A stretch of 62,542 bases of DNA, from contig DAITMB010000014.1 in assembly GCA_036835375.1 (NCBI GenBank), positions 1-62,542 of the forward strand. Direction: 5' to 3'. The notes below the pieces were generated by a model that did not search any database, was not told the DNA's origin, and worked only from the letters and a program-made list of their open reading frames with translations. Shown piece by piece: positions 1 to 8,365 of this stretch. The translations under genes were made by a program, and so were the position numbers. The DNA is from JANQTF01 sp036835375. Lineage in GTDB: Bacteria > Bacteroidota > Bacteroidia > J057. Position 1 is the stretch's first letter. Every line of letters begins with the position of its first letter.

Positions 1-99
1 CAGCAGAATTTCGACTTTAGGGTAACAGTTAGTGGTATCTACTTTGTTCAAGCCAAAACTGACAAGTTGATTTCAACCAAAAAAGTGATTGTAAGGTAG
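1..99 (+). CDS. C-terminal end of a T9SS-secreted protein (type A sorting domain), 5' end outside window
   Basis: The first 99 bases form an open frame that ends at TAG. It translates to a tail containing GIYFVQAKT followed by STKKVIVR and the stop. A G-x-Y-hydrophobic strand followed by a Lys/Arg-rich V-V/I-x-R end is the hallmark of the type A C-terminal sorting domain that sends proteins through the Bacteroidota type IX secretion system. The cargo part lies outside the window, so the function is unknown. The sprA gene at 32 kb is consistent with a T9SS in this genome. Confidence 0.8.
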   Translation, partial: QQNFDFRVTVSGIYFVQAKTDKLISTKKVIVR

Positions 100-764
100 A
101 TCCTAGTGGCCTTTTATGCTCAAGCGCTAAGCACATGCTGCAAACAGCTCTTGAATGTTAACTGTATCACAACGAAGAGCGATTTATTCGATCATCTGAG
201 GGTTGAGTTTTGTAGCGCGAGGCCAAAAATTACAAGCAGTTCGGCAAGGTGATTTGAAACAATTGGGGAGCCCGGGAGCTGGGCATAGTATAAATATGAG
301 CTGTATGAAAGGTGGCAGCTGTCCATTTCCCCAATCGAGCGCCCATCTTTCGATAGATTTCAACATGCGCCTCAACGATCCCACCTCCCTTCCCTTATCA
401 TGCATTTGAGCGACAAAGACTCCGGGAAAAGCTTTTTTCCAGCCCAAGCAATGGATGCAATCACATCGCAGTCTTTGGTACAACTCATCCCATTTCGGAG
501 CCATTTCATCAAGTGGTGCTGAGGGGGAGGGCTACCAGCGCTTACTTTGGCTCATGATTCACGCGAATCTCACAAAAAGGAACATTGGCTTTGTCCCAAG
601 CATCTACAACCCTTAATTGCAAGAAGCCATTTGGCAAATTTGTCGGGGATCTCAGCCATGCCAGACCTCCCAGTGCCTTGTTGGTGATCGTGTTCTTGGA
701 ACCTGTTTGCTCTTTTACCAACTCAGCTCTCGTTAAAAATCACAGTTACCCAATTGATTTAGCC
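100..764. other. Intergenic region without a convincing gene
   Basis: This stretch of about 665 bases lies between the T9SS-sorted protein and the TonB receptor. The longest open frame is a minus-strand one of 106 codons at 184-504. Its product, rich in Cys, Trp and Pro, matches nothing I recognise and has no credible ribosome binding site. The frame of the downstream receptor is also open upstream of 765, but the signal peptide begins at 765, so that extension is probably untranslated leader. No terminator or TAnnTTTG promoter stands out. Confidence 0.5.
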
Positions 765-3164
765 ATGATGCCATCTTTTTACCTCATTTCCCGAAAGGGA
801 TCATTTCTCCTGTTCTTTTGCCTCTGGGCCTTGTTTGCTGGAAAGACGACGCTCGCCCAGCAAACCATTCGTGGAACCATTTATGATGCCCAGACCCTAC
901 AGCCCATTGTAGGTGCCACCGTCGTGCTGCTGGATTCAGACCCTGCCAAAGGGGCTTATTCCGACGAGCAAGGACGGTTTCGACTAGAAGGAGTGCCCGT
1001 TGGTCGCCAAGGAATTTCTATCTCCTACTATGGATATGCACCTACCTTACGGCAAAACCTCATCGTGACCGTAGCGCAGGAAGTGGTGCTGGAGATTGGA
1101 ATGGAAGAGCAAGTGATCACCACAGAGGCCGTAGAAATCACGAGTCGCAGGAGCAAGTCTGGCAGCATCAACGAGTTGGCGACAGTCAGTGCACGCACGT
1201 TCTCCGTGGAAGAAGCGCTACGCTACGCCGGTAGCCGAAACGATCCTGCCCGGATGGCGCAAAATTTTGCGGGCGTATCGGGCGTGAATGATCAGCGAAA
1301 TGACATCATCATCCGTGGAAATTCGCCCACAGGTGTCCTTTGGCGGCTGGAAGGCATCGACATGCCCAATCCCAATCACTTTGGCGCTTTAGGCACCACC
1401 GGTGGCCCCGTGTCAATGTTGAACAACAACAATCTCAGCGATGCAGATTTTTTGACCTCGGCGTTTCCCGCAGAATATGGCAATGCCATCGCGGGAGTAT
1501 TTGATATGGGGCTGCGGAATGGCAATGATGAGACCTTTGAGCTGATGGCGCAAGTGGGATTCAACGGGGTGGAAGCTGGGGTAGAGGGGCCATTGGGGAT
1601 TGGGAAAAATGCCTCATTCGTTGTTAACTATCGCTATTCAACCCTCGCCGTTTTCCAGGCATTGGGGATTAGTTTCGGCACAGGTTCTGCGATTCCGGCT
1701 TATCAAGACCTTACGTTTAAAGTCAATATTCCGACCGAAAGAGCCGGACGCTGGGTGATTTTTGGGCTGGGAGGTGTGAGCGAAATCAATTTTTTGGACA
1801 GCGAATCGGAGGATCCCAATCTCTTCATCGGCGAGGGTGTCGATCTCTACAATCAAGCAGGATCCGGATTGATCGGCATCTCAAACACCCATTTGTTCTC
1901 CAAAAGTACCTACGGGAAGCTTTCCGTAGCCATGAGTGGCATCCGATCGGGAACCGCGATCGACTCCCTCAATGACATCACGCGCGCACCAGAGCGCTGG
2001 TATGCCGAACGCTACACAACCCTGCGGCAGACGATCCACTACCAAGTCAACCACAAATTCAGTGCGCGTGACCAACTCCGGGCCGGACTCATCGCCGACC
2101 GATACGACATCGGCTTGGAAGACTCCGTGAATGTGGATGGTTCCTATTTAAAGCTGCGTGACTTTGAGGGGAGCACCTGGCTCATGCAGGCGTATGCCCA
2201 GTGGCAACACAAATTTTCGAACAAGGTCACCCTCAACGCAGGGCTTCACACCCAGCAATTTGTTTTGAATCAGCGATTCGCCGCGGAACCTCGTCTGGGG
2301 ATTGCCTACCAAGTGGCGCCCAAACACAGGCTAAGCGCAGGACTGGGGGTCCATAACCAGTTGCAGCCACTGCAGATCTATTTTCTCGACACACGCATCG
2401 AGGACGAAATCTTCCGCACAAACGAAAATCTCAACTTTACGCGCAGCCTTCAGGCAGTGGTGGGATATGATGTCAACCTCACTTCCAACCTCCGCATCAA
2501 AGCAGAAGTCTATTTCCAGGAATTGGATCAGGTGCCAGTGGTAGAGCGATATGGTTCGTTTTCGATGCTGAATGCTGGAGCAGATTTTGGATTTCCGACG
2601 GTGGACAGCCTCATCAATGACGGCCGCGGCAGAAACTACGGTGTAGAATTAACCCTGGAGAGATTTTTCTCCGATGGCTACTACTTCCTCGCCACGACTT
2701 CTCTCTTTGAATCAACCTACATCGGATCCGACGGCATTCGGCGCAACACCGTGTTCAATGGCAACTACATTTTCAATGTTTTGGGTGGAAAAGAGTTCAC
2801 GCTGGGCCGAAACTCCCTCTCCTTCGATGCAAAGTTGACCTCAGCGGGAGGGCGACGCTACACGCCGATTGATTTGGAAGCTTCGCGGGCCGATCGCACC
2901 ACGCGATTGGACGAGAGCCTAGCCTTTTCGGAGCAATATCCTGCCTATTTCCGGGCAGACTTGAAGACCACTTTTCGCCTCAATGGCAAAAAAATTCTAC
3001 AAGAATGGTCTGTGGACATTCAAAATATCACCAACCGACAGAATGTCTTCAACCAATTTTATAGTCCCGCTGCTGATCTGGACGGGGACCCGAACACAGA
3101 GGCCATTCAGACGAATTACCAGATTGGGCTGTTTCCCGTGATTCAGTATCGGATCTTGTTTTGA
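765..3164 (+). CDS. TonB-dependent outer-membrane receptor with carboxypeptidase-regulatory-like N-terminus
   Basis: The product of about 799 residues is an energised outer-membrane importer of unknown substrate. I chose ATG 765 because it is followed at once by a signal peptide (LLFFCLWALFAGKTTLAQ). An upstream ATG at 585 would bury that signal behind 60 unrelated residues. Residues 30-115 are a CarboxypepD_reg-like beta sandwich (GTIYDAQTLQPIVGATV, then YGY). The plug follows (DIIIRGNSPTG, LEGIDMPNP), then a long beta-barrel rich in alternating aromatic residues that ends in a terminal Phe (QYRILF), as expected for insertion by the Bam complex. There is no neighbouring SusD lipoprotein, so this is not a standard glycan-uptake SusCD pair. 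The family call is firm; the ligand is unknown. Confidence 0.88.
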   Translation: MMPSFYLISRKGSFLLFFCLWALFAGKTTLAQQTIRGTIYDAQTLQPIVGATVVLLDSDPAKGAYSDEQGRFRLEGVPVGRQGISISYYGYAPTLRQNLIVTVAQEVVLEIGMEEQVITTEAVEITSRRSKSGSINELATVSARTFSVEEALRYAGSRNDPARMAQNFAGVSGVNDQRNDIIIRGNSPTGVLWRLEGIDMPNPNHFGALGTTGGPVSMLNNNNLSDADFLTSAFPAEYGNAIAGVFDMGLRNGNDETFELMAQVGFNGVEAGVEGPLGIGKNASFVVNYRYSTLAVFQALGISFGTGSAIPAYQDLTFKVNIPTERAGRWVIFGLGGVSEINFLDSESEDPNLFIGEGVDLYNQAGSGLIGISNTHLFSKSTYGKLSVAMSGIRSGTAIDSLNDITRAPERWYAERYTTLRQTIHYQVNHKFSARDQLRAGLIADRYDIGLEDSVNVDGSYLKLRDFEGSTWLMQAYAQWQHKFSNKVTLNAGLHTQQFVLNQRFAAEPRLGIAYQVAPKHRLSAGLGVHNQLQPLQIYFLDTRIEDEIFRTNENLNFTRSLQAVVGYDVNLTSNLRIKAEVYFQELDQVPVVERYGSFSMLNAGADFGFPTVDSLINDGRGRNYGVELTLERFFSDGYYFLATTSLFESTYIGSDGIRRNTVFNGNYIFNVLGGKEFTLGRNSLSFDAKLTSAGGRRYTPIDLEASRADRTTRLDESLAFSEQYPAYFRADLKTTFRLNGKKILQEWSVDIQNITNRQNVFNQFYSPAADLDGDPNTEAIQTNYQIGLFPVIQYRILF

Positions 3165-3271
3165 CATCGCAATTCCTCCGCCGACAGAGGGAGATTTCAG
3201 CATCCAGCCTCAGTTACAAGCTTTTTTTGAGGGCTTTCAGTCATTTTTTCTCACAAATCAATTTCCTATCC

Positions 3272-3544
3272 ATGAGCAGCATCTCACCGAACACAGTCAA
3301 GCAGGCAATTTCTGCCGCGTATGACCCCAAAAACCCTCAAGGCAAGCGCGAACTTTGGAACGTCGTGCTGGCGGTCCTCCGCCGCGGACTCTCCCATGAA
3401 GAGGGGAATCCTTGGCGTGACATCCTGGCGCATTGGAACGCTACGCACCAGGCATTTCAGCGAGAGCACCGCTCACACGCTCATCATTGGCAGCATGCCC
3501 GAAGCTGCGGGGGTGGATGTCGGCAAAGAGGTCGGGCAATGTAG
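3272..3544 (+). CDS. Small hypothetical protein, possibly frameshifted near its 3' end
   Basis: A 90-codon frame starts at ATG 3272 (MSSISPNTVKQ), about 110 bases after the TonB receptor stop, and is followed by a strong bidirectional terminator. Residues 1-65 look like a normal soluble helical protein (GKRELWNVVLAVLRRG, then EGNPWRDILAHW). The last 25 residues turn abruptly into a His/Arg/Gly/Cys-rich string. The +1 frame at the same place reads smoothly (TLIIGSMPEAAGVDVGKE), which suggests a real or sequencing frameshift around 3460-3480. I recognise no family. A longer start at 3161 overlaps the receptor stop and seems less likely. Confidence 0.4.
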   Translation: MSSISPNTVKQAISAAYDPKNPQGKRELWNVVLAVLRRGLSHEEGNPWRDILAHWNATHQAFQREHRSHAHHWQHARSCGGGCRQRGRAM

Positions 3545-3571
3545 GCGTTGAAAATGCGGGCAAAATAAAAT

Positions 3572-3615
3572 GAGCATGGGCCTTGGTATAACAAGGTTCC
3601 ATGCTCTGTCTTTTT
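3572..3615. terminator. Bidirectional intrinsic terminator between convergent genes
   Basis: An 8-bp outer stem (GAGCATGG with CCATGCTC) and an inner CCTTG/CAAGG stem enclose a short loop. A T run follows on the plus strand (3610-3615) and an A-rich flank on the other side (CAAAATAAAA) gives a U-tract for minus-strand transcripts. It lies exactly between the plus-strand small ORF and the minus-strand outer-membrane protein gene. Confidence 0.75.
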
Positions 3616-3630
3616 AAAAATCGAGATTTC

Positions 3631-4374
3631 CTACCAGCGGTTTCCGAGGGTAAATCCCAAGGAGAAAGCCAGAAAAAATTGGTTCCCTGCGGTTTCCACA
3701 AAATCAGCCATAATCGGGACCGGGCTGGGAAACCAGTCTGCGTGGAGACCGACTTGTACTGCGTTGACCTTCTTGCTATCTTGAGAAAGGTCGATCAAAG
3801 CAAAAATTTTGGAGCTGGCACCGACTTGCACTTTCGGATTGAAAGGCGAAGACAAAGCACCTGCTCGCCCAACGATGTTTTGGTAGCTGTGCTCACTTGG
3901 GTCATACGCCTGCACGACGGCTTCACCCACATTGGTATTGCCACCGATGGGGCTAAAGATTTCGAGATAATAAGGATTGAGCAATCCGATGGCAGGGCCG
4001 ACCTTGCCACCCAACCGCACATTAAGTAGGCCCCCATTGCCAACTTTGACAACATTGCGCACGAAGCCAACGGACGGCGACAGAACAAAAAGGTGGTTCA
4101 GCTTACCAAAAACATAAGGGCGGCCCCGTGGGCCAAAGACAGATTCCCGGCGTGTCTCCCGAAGATCCTTCACCAGGTGTATGTCCAAATTGCCGCTCCA
4201 TTGGAGCACGTCGCGCCCCGTCAAATAGGAAAAGGAGGCTCCCCAACCGCGGTTCGTCTGCTGATAGCCAAACAACCAACCAGCTGAAATGGGGGAATTT
4301 GCTTCAGACACTTGTGCAGCCACAGGCATACAAGTGGCAACGGCCAAGAGGGCAACGAGGGCGAATCTAGACAT
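3631..4374 (-). CDS. Conserved-type hypothetical outer-membrane/secreted protein
   Basis: The start at 4374 gives a clean signal peptide (MSRFALVALLAVATCMPVAAQ); upstream ATG 4437 would overlap the preceding gene. The mature protein of about 226 residues shows alternating hydrophobic and polar strands (WGASFSYLTGRDVLQWSGNL, then FLAFSLGFTLGNRW at the C-terminus). The terminal aromatic residue fits a small outer-membrane beta-barrel. I recognise no named family. It is the last gene of a minus-strand run with the FKBP lipoprotein (60-nt gap) and the DHH phosphoesterase, so these are probably co-transcribed, ending at the terminator at 3572-3615. Confidence 0.7.
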   Translation of the reverse strand: MSRFALVALLAVATCMPVAAQVSEANSPISAGWLFGYQQTNRGWGASFSYLTGRDVLQWSGNLDIHLVKDLRETRRESVFGPRGRPYVFGKLNHLFVLSPSVGFVRNVVKVGNGGLLNVRLGGKVGPAIGLLNPYYLEIFSPIGGNTNVGEAVVQAYDPSEHSYQNIVGRAGALSSPFNPKVQVGASSKIFALIDLSQDSKKVNAVQVGLHADWFPSPVPIMADFVETAGNQFFLAFSLGFTLGNRW

Positions 4375-4433
4375 AACGAGTAGAATGAGTAACTGAATGA
4401 GAGCCGAATCGCATGTAGAAAAGATTTGCTTTT

Positions 4434-4937
4434 TCAATAAGAACTCACCAACTCAATATCGAAAATCAACACAGAATTGGCAGGAATCCCGGGCCTATCA
4501 GCGGCACCATAGCCTTTGTCTGGAGGAACGATCAGCTTTACCTTAGATCCTGTCGGCACCAGCGGAAGCGCAATTTTCCATCCTTCGATGAGGCCATTCA
4601 GGGAAAAATCCACGTAACCGTCCTTACCAAACGAGGAGTCAAATTCATCTCCATTGGTGAGGGTTCCACGATAATTGATCATGACATTAGATCCAGGTTT
4701 GGGCTTAGGCCCTTTTCCTTCTTCTACCACATAAATCTGAACGCCATCAACTGTGAAGATACGAGAAGAATCCGTGATGGGATATGGTGGCAGGAGCCTC
4801 GAAGCGGGTTCTGCGGGGCCGGGTGCTGCTGCGGAAGGCGTCGTGGTTTCAGACGCCGTACTGGCAGTCTGGGGCTGTTCTTCACAGGCCAAGGCGTAGA
4901 GCAACAGAAGCGCAAGAAAAGGAACAGATATTTTCAT
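4434..4937 (-). CDS. FKBP-type peptidyl-prolyl cis-trans isomerase lipoprotein
   Basis: The product of about 167 residues catalyses prolyl isomerisation outside the cytoplasm. The start at 4937 gives a lipoprotein signal (LLLLYALAC, lipidated Cys), then an Ala/Thr/Pro/Ser-rich linker of about 30 residues, then one FKBP domain. The domain shows V-x-I-NYRGTLTNGDEFDSSF, LIEGWKIALPLVPTGSKVKL, IVPPDKGYG and IPANSVLIFDIELV, which are the hallmark active-site and substrate-pocket segments. It sits between the DHH phosphoesterase (62-nt gap) and an outer-membrane protein gene in one direction, suggesting an operon and a role in folding envelope proteins. A longer in-frame start at 5153 lies inside the upstream gene and was rejected. 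Confidence 0.9.
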   Translation of the reverse strand: MKISVPFLALLLLYALACEEQPQTASTASETTTPSAAAPGPAEPASRLLPPYPITDSSRIFTVDGVQIYVVEEGKGPKPKPGSNVMINYRGTLTNGDEFDSSFGKDGYVDFSLNGLIEGWKIALPLVPTGSKVKLIVPPDKGYGAADRPGIPANSVLIFDIELVSSY

Positions 4938-4998
4938 ATGAAAAAAGGTGAGTTGATATGAGAAGCGATCTGAGACGAAGGTGGGAGACGCATTGAAA

Positions 4999-6030
4999 TC
5001 ATCCATGCCCCCCGGCAGGCACTTCTTCGGAGAGGAGCATGTCCTTGTATTGATGCAAGAGTCCGAGAAATTTTTCCTCCGTTTTTTCCAACGTTTCTGT
5101 GCTCTTGCCGCCGGAAGCATAGAAATGGCCGCCGCCGCCGAAGTGTCCGGCAATCTCTGATGAGCTCACTGCTCCTCTGCTTCGAAAGCTGAGTTTCACG
5201 ATCTGGTCTTGGACCGTCATGAGCACACCTAAGTTTACATCTTTCATACCGAGGGCATAGCTCACCAATCCTTCTGTCTCTCCGGTCTTCACATGGTAGG
5301 TCTTAAACACTTCTTGCGGCACCATGATATAGGCCGTCTTGTATTCCGGCAAATACTTCAGACGCTCTTGAAGGCAATGACCAATGAATTGGAGGCGATT
5401 GAGCGTAGAAGTGGCCATGATCCGATCGTAGATCGCATTCACATTGATCCCCGTTTCCATGAGATGAGCCACCAGGCGGTGGACCGCCGGTGTGGTGGAG
5501 GAAAAGCGAAAAGAGCCAGTGTCCGTCATGATGCCTGTGTAGAGGCATTGGGCAATGTCGTGGGTGAGCTCGTCGAGGTGGCCCAGCCCCTCAATGAGAC
5601 GATAAATCATCTCTGCGGTGGAAGAGGCCGTAGGATCCCAGAAGCGGAAGTCTTCGAAGCCATCGGGTTCGAGGTGATGATCGATAAGGATTTTTTTGCC
5701 TTCGGCCTCTTTGGCGATCGGTTCCAAGTCTTGGAGGCGCTGCAAAGCATTAAAGTCCAGGCAAAATATAAGGTCGGCGCCTTCAAGGGTCCATTTCGCG
5801 TGGTCCATGTCATCAGGAGCAATGATGACTTCACGGTCTCCGGGCAGCCACTTGAGGTTATCGGCATAGTCAGTCGGCGCGATGACCTTGACCTTGTGGC
5901 CCCTAGCGATCAGGTAATGATACAAGGCGAGGGAAGAGCCCATGGCATCGCCGTCGGGTCGCTGGTGGGTCGTGATGGCGATGCGCTTGGGTGAGGCGAG
6001 TAATGCGCCAATTTCTGGAAGGTGATTCAT
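4999..6030 (-). CDS. nrnA: DHH/DHHA1 phosphoesterase, NrnA-like oligoribonuclease/PAP phosphatase
   Basis: The 343-residue protein is a cytoplasmic metal-dependent phosphoesterase. Family members degrade nano-RNAs and 3'-phosphoadenosine-5'-phosphate. All DHH motifs are visible: motif I THQRPDGDAMGSS near residue 20, motif II CLDFN near 90, motif III ILIDHHLEPDG near 115, and TGIMTDTGSF near 165. The DHHA1 glycine signature GHFGGGGHFYASGG is near 300. Length matches the NrnA subfamily; a generic DHH exopolyphosphatase is less likely. It is first in a probable three-gene run with the FKBP lipoprotein and an outer-membrane protein. The substrate preference is inferred from family only, so the symbol is tentative. 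Confidence 0.88.
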   Translation of the reverse strand: MNHLPEIGALLASPKRIAITTHQRPDGDAMGSSLALYHYLIARGHKVKVIAPTDYADNLKWLPGDREVIIAPDDMDHAKWTLEGADLIFCLDFNALQRLQDLEPIAKEAEGKKILIDHHLEPDGFEDFRFWDPTASSTAEMIYRLIEGLGHLDELTHDIAQCLYTGIMTDTGSFRFSSTTPAVHRLVAHLMETGINVNAIYDRIMATSTLNRLQFIGHCLQERLKYLPEYKTAYIMVPQEVFKTYHVKTGETEGLVSYALGMKDVNLGVLMTVQDQIVKLSFRSRGAVSSSEIAGHFGGGGHFYASGGKSTETLEKTEEKFLGLLHQYKDMLLSEEVPAGGHG

Positions 6031-6274
6031 GTATGGGCAAGACAGTTAGGAGAGAGGCGAAAGTGGAAGCAACATGGCTGAACATCAGCACATGGGTTTT
6101 GATTCTACTTTCCAATCAGCGTGAAGAAAGAATCAATGAATTTCAAGAGAACGAAAATACGAATAGAATGATTAGGAGGAAAATTCCATTCTTCCCTCTT
6201 GTGGCTTCTGGCTTTTGGCGCGACCTTTGCCCCGCCAAGATCGATTTACTTCCTTATTTTCACATTTTTTTATC

Positions 6275-6703
6275 ATGCACGGAACTCTCACCCTCACTAT
6301 CATCAAGCCAGACGCCGTCGAAAAAGGCTATGCAGGACAGATTATCGCTGCGATCCAAGAAGCTGGCTACCGCATCAAAGCCATGAAAATGATTCATATG
6401 AACGATCGCGAAGCGGGTGGCTTTTACAACGTTCACCGCGACCGCCCATTTTTCGCCGACCTCGTGTCATTCATGACCAGTGGTCCTTGTATTCCGATGG
6501 TGCTCGAAAAAGCTGATGGGAACGCCGTGAGCGCGTTCCGTGAGCTGATCGGTGCAACCAATCCTGCCAATGCAGCTGAAGGGACCATCCGCAAGCGTTT
6601 TGCAGAATCTATCGAAAAAAATGCAGTTCACGGTTCCGATTCCGACGAAAATGCCGTGCAAGAAGCGTCTTACTTTTTCTCCAACCTCGAGATCGTAGGC
6701 TAA
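6275..6703 (+). CDS. ndk: Nucleoside diphosphate kinase
   Basis: This 142-residue enzyme transfers the gamma-phosphate from ATP to nucleoside diphosphates through a phosphohistidine. The start at 6275 (MHGTLTLTIIKPDAVEKG) gives the exact N-terminal strand of the family; an upstream frame from 6215 adds non-homologous residues. The active-site loop NAVHGSDS holds the catalytic His119. FYNVHRDRPFF and TSGPCIPMVL match the substrate-binding head seen in Bacteroidota enzymes. It is monocistronic, ending at a strong terminator shared with the convergent DUF4476 gene. Confidence 0.97.
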   Translation: MHGTLTLTIIKPDAVEKGYAGQIIAAIQEAGYRIKAMKMIHMNDREAGGFYNVHRDRPFFADLVSFMTSGPCIPMVLEKADGNAVSAFRELIGATNPANAAEGTIRKRFAESIEKNAVHGSDSDENAVQEASYFFSNLEIVG

Positions 6704-6826
6704 GCTTCTGCTGAAATTGGCGAGGGATTCCTCCCTACTTTTTCAAGCTGACTTATTCTAGCTATCGCTTGCACCTGATGCCCTAGGTCTGGCGTAGTAC
6801 AAAGGTTTTATAGGCGGAAACGAAAT

Positions 6827-6866
6827 TGAGAGGAATGAAAATATCTGGGTAGTTTCATTCCTCTCA
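6827..6866. terminator. Intrinsic terminator/hairpin between ndk and the convergent DUF4476 gene
   Basis: A perfect 14-bp stem (TGAGAGGAATGAAA with its complement) closes a 12-base loop. It sits 120 bases after ndk and 100 bases after the end of the minus-strand gene, so it can serve both. No strong U-tract is adjacent on either strand. Confidence 0.65.
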
Positions 6867-6965
6867 TCGTTCGTGTACAGGATCGGCTACCCAAATGGCG
6901 GCGTGTTCGCAGCCTTTTTTAGCAAATTTGACTCTGGGTCGAAGGCCGGGGTGTCAGGAAAGGCA

Positions 6966-8045
6966 TTATTGTTCCGAGAGAAACAAAAACAGGGCATCCA
7001 CGCTGTTGTTCCGCTGAAAAGCGGTGTTGACAAGATAGATGTTCCAAGGATCGAACACGTGATGATAAGCGGCCTTAGCAAGGGCCAGCCGATCGGTGTC
7101 GCTGATAAAAATCTCCATCGCTTGGCGCAATTCAGTTACATTGAAGCAATTATTGGCGAATAGCTGTGTCGCGAGCTGGAGTCGCATGTCGTCCCTCGCC
7201 TGCGCCTTCAACGACCCGAGGTGTGTCATAAATTCTGATTCAGCCACCCGAAAGGTACATCCCACTCGACGAGTGTTGACAAAGGCTGGTTCTTCCGGAC
7301 GAGGCGTGGAATTGAGCGTGGTCATAATATCTGTGCGCTCTTTTCGGGGTAACTTTTCATACACCATGAAGAAATTTGCCGGATCATATACCAGTGGGTA
7401 CGCTTGCAGGGCCAGTTCTTTGCGGCTACTGGCGAGCTTGAGCAGATCCATCATCTTGCCCACTTGGTCTGAGAGTAGATTGTTGTTCTGTATCACCTCC
7501 AGGGCGACTACTAAGCGCGATTGATCGCTGTCGAGCGCAGTCAAGGTCGCGACAACCCGTTGCATCTCCGAAGGACTCATGACTTGCCGCTGTCCCTCCA
7601 AATCGGCCCGCAGCATTTGTCCGCGCTCCTTGAGAAACAGCTCCATTGCATCGCGATAGGTAGCTCCCTCCATGTAGGGCAGCAATCGACTGAAATTGCC
7701 CGGGTCAGCGGAATAATAGTAAGCGAGTCGCAGCATGTCGTATTCATAGTTCGCATTGACCATCAGCTCCATCATGCGATAGACGTAGGGTGTCGCCAGG
7801 CAATACCGGGAGATTTCAGTGCGGATTTTCTCAAAGCGTAGCCGATCGTTGGGCAGCTTGGTGAGCACAGCCAGGAAGTCTTCGAAAGCGAGTTCCTCCG
7901 TGGGCACGGTGCAATAGCTTTCCCCTGTGTAGCCCTGTAGCGCTTGTGAAGGATGAAGAAGGGTGCCTGGCTGCGCGTTACCCACTTGGGGGATCGATAG
8001 GGCCGCCGAAAAGAAGAGAAGGGTCAAAAATCGAGCGTTCATCAT
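6966..8045 (-). CDS. Secreted DUF4476-repeat protein
   Basis: The 359-residue protein has a signal peptide (FLTLLFFSAALSIPQVGNAQ) and then three helical repeats of about 90-100 residues, each resembling DUF4476. Each repeat has a pattern of DRL...A followed by AYxxVxDPxNF. Examples are LRLAYYYSADPGNFSRLLPY, ALQAYPLVYDPANFFMVYEK and LAKAAYHHVFDPWNIYLVNT. DUF4476 is common in Bacteroidota and has no known function; a periplasmic protein-interaction role is only a guess. Cys residues occur near two repeat starts (SYCTV, RVGCTF). The gene is divergent from the hybrid sensor kinase and convergent with ndk. Confidence 0.85.
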   Translation of the reverse strand: MMNARFLTLLFFSAALSIPQVGNAQPGTLLHPSQALQGYTGESYCTVPTEELAFEDFLAVLTKLPNDRLRFEKIRTEISRYCLATPYVYRMMELMVNANYEYDMLRLAYYYSADPGNFSRLLPYMEGATYRDAMELFLKERGQMLRADLEGQRQVMSPSEMQRVVATLTALDSDQSRLVVALEVIQNNNLLSDQVGKMMDLLKLASSRKELALQAYPLVYDPANFFMVYEKLPRKERTDIMTTLNSTPRPEEPAFVNTRRVGCTFRVAESEFMTHLGSLKAQARDDMRLQLATQLFANNCFNVTELRQAMEIFISDTDRLALAKAAYHHVFDPWNIYLVNTAFQRNNSVDALFLFLSEQ

Positions 8046-8234
8046 GAAGTTTGGGGTATGAAAAGGTACAAAAAGGACCTGCCTGGTGGAGTCGCTTTGT
8101 GGGAAGTACTTCCTTTCGAACGAAAAATAACGTCAGGTCGGTGTATTTTCTATCTTTTATAACAGACGAAACCACGCCAGATGATGCGATTCTCGCTCAA
8201 ATGATTCTTGTAAGAACCCAAGGAGAATCTCCGA

Positions 8235-8263
8235 TTGATTCAGAAGTTTGGAATTTACATTTG
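8235..8263 (+). promoter_or_regulatory. Bacteroidota-type promoter for the hybrid sensor kinase
   Basis: TTG (8235-8237), an 18-nt spacer and TACATTTG (8256-8263) match the Bacteroidota primary sigma consensus TTG-N17-23-TAnnTTTG. Transcription would begin near 8270, about 95 nt before ATG 8366, supporting that start over the open frame that extends upstream to 8051. Confidence 0.55.
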
Positions 8264-8365
8264 CCTTTCTTCGAGCAACCAACAAATGGGAACGTGATTC
8301 GAAACGCGAAGCTAAAACGCGGATCATCGAAGGCGAAAGGCGTAACACCACCTGACAGAATTTTC

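Noticed and set aside
184..504. 106-codon minus-strand frame in the left intergenic region
   Set aside because: No family, no ribosome binding site and an odd composition; kept only as a remark in the intergenic entry.
5293..5994. 233-codon plus-strand frame opposite the DHH phosphoesterase
   Set aside because: Antisense shadow; the minus-strand protein has all DHH motifs.
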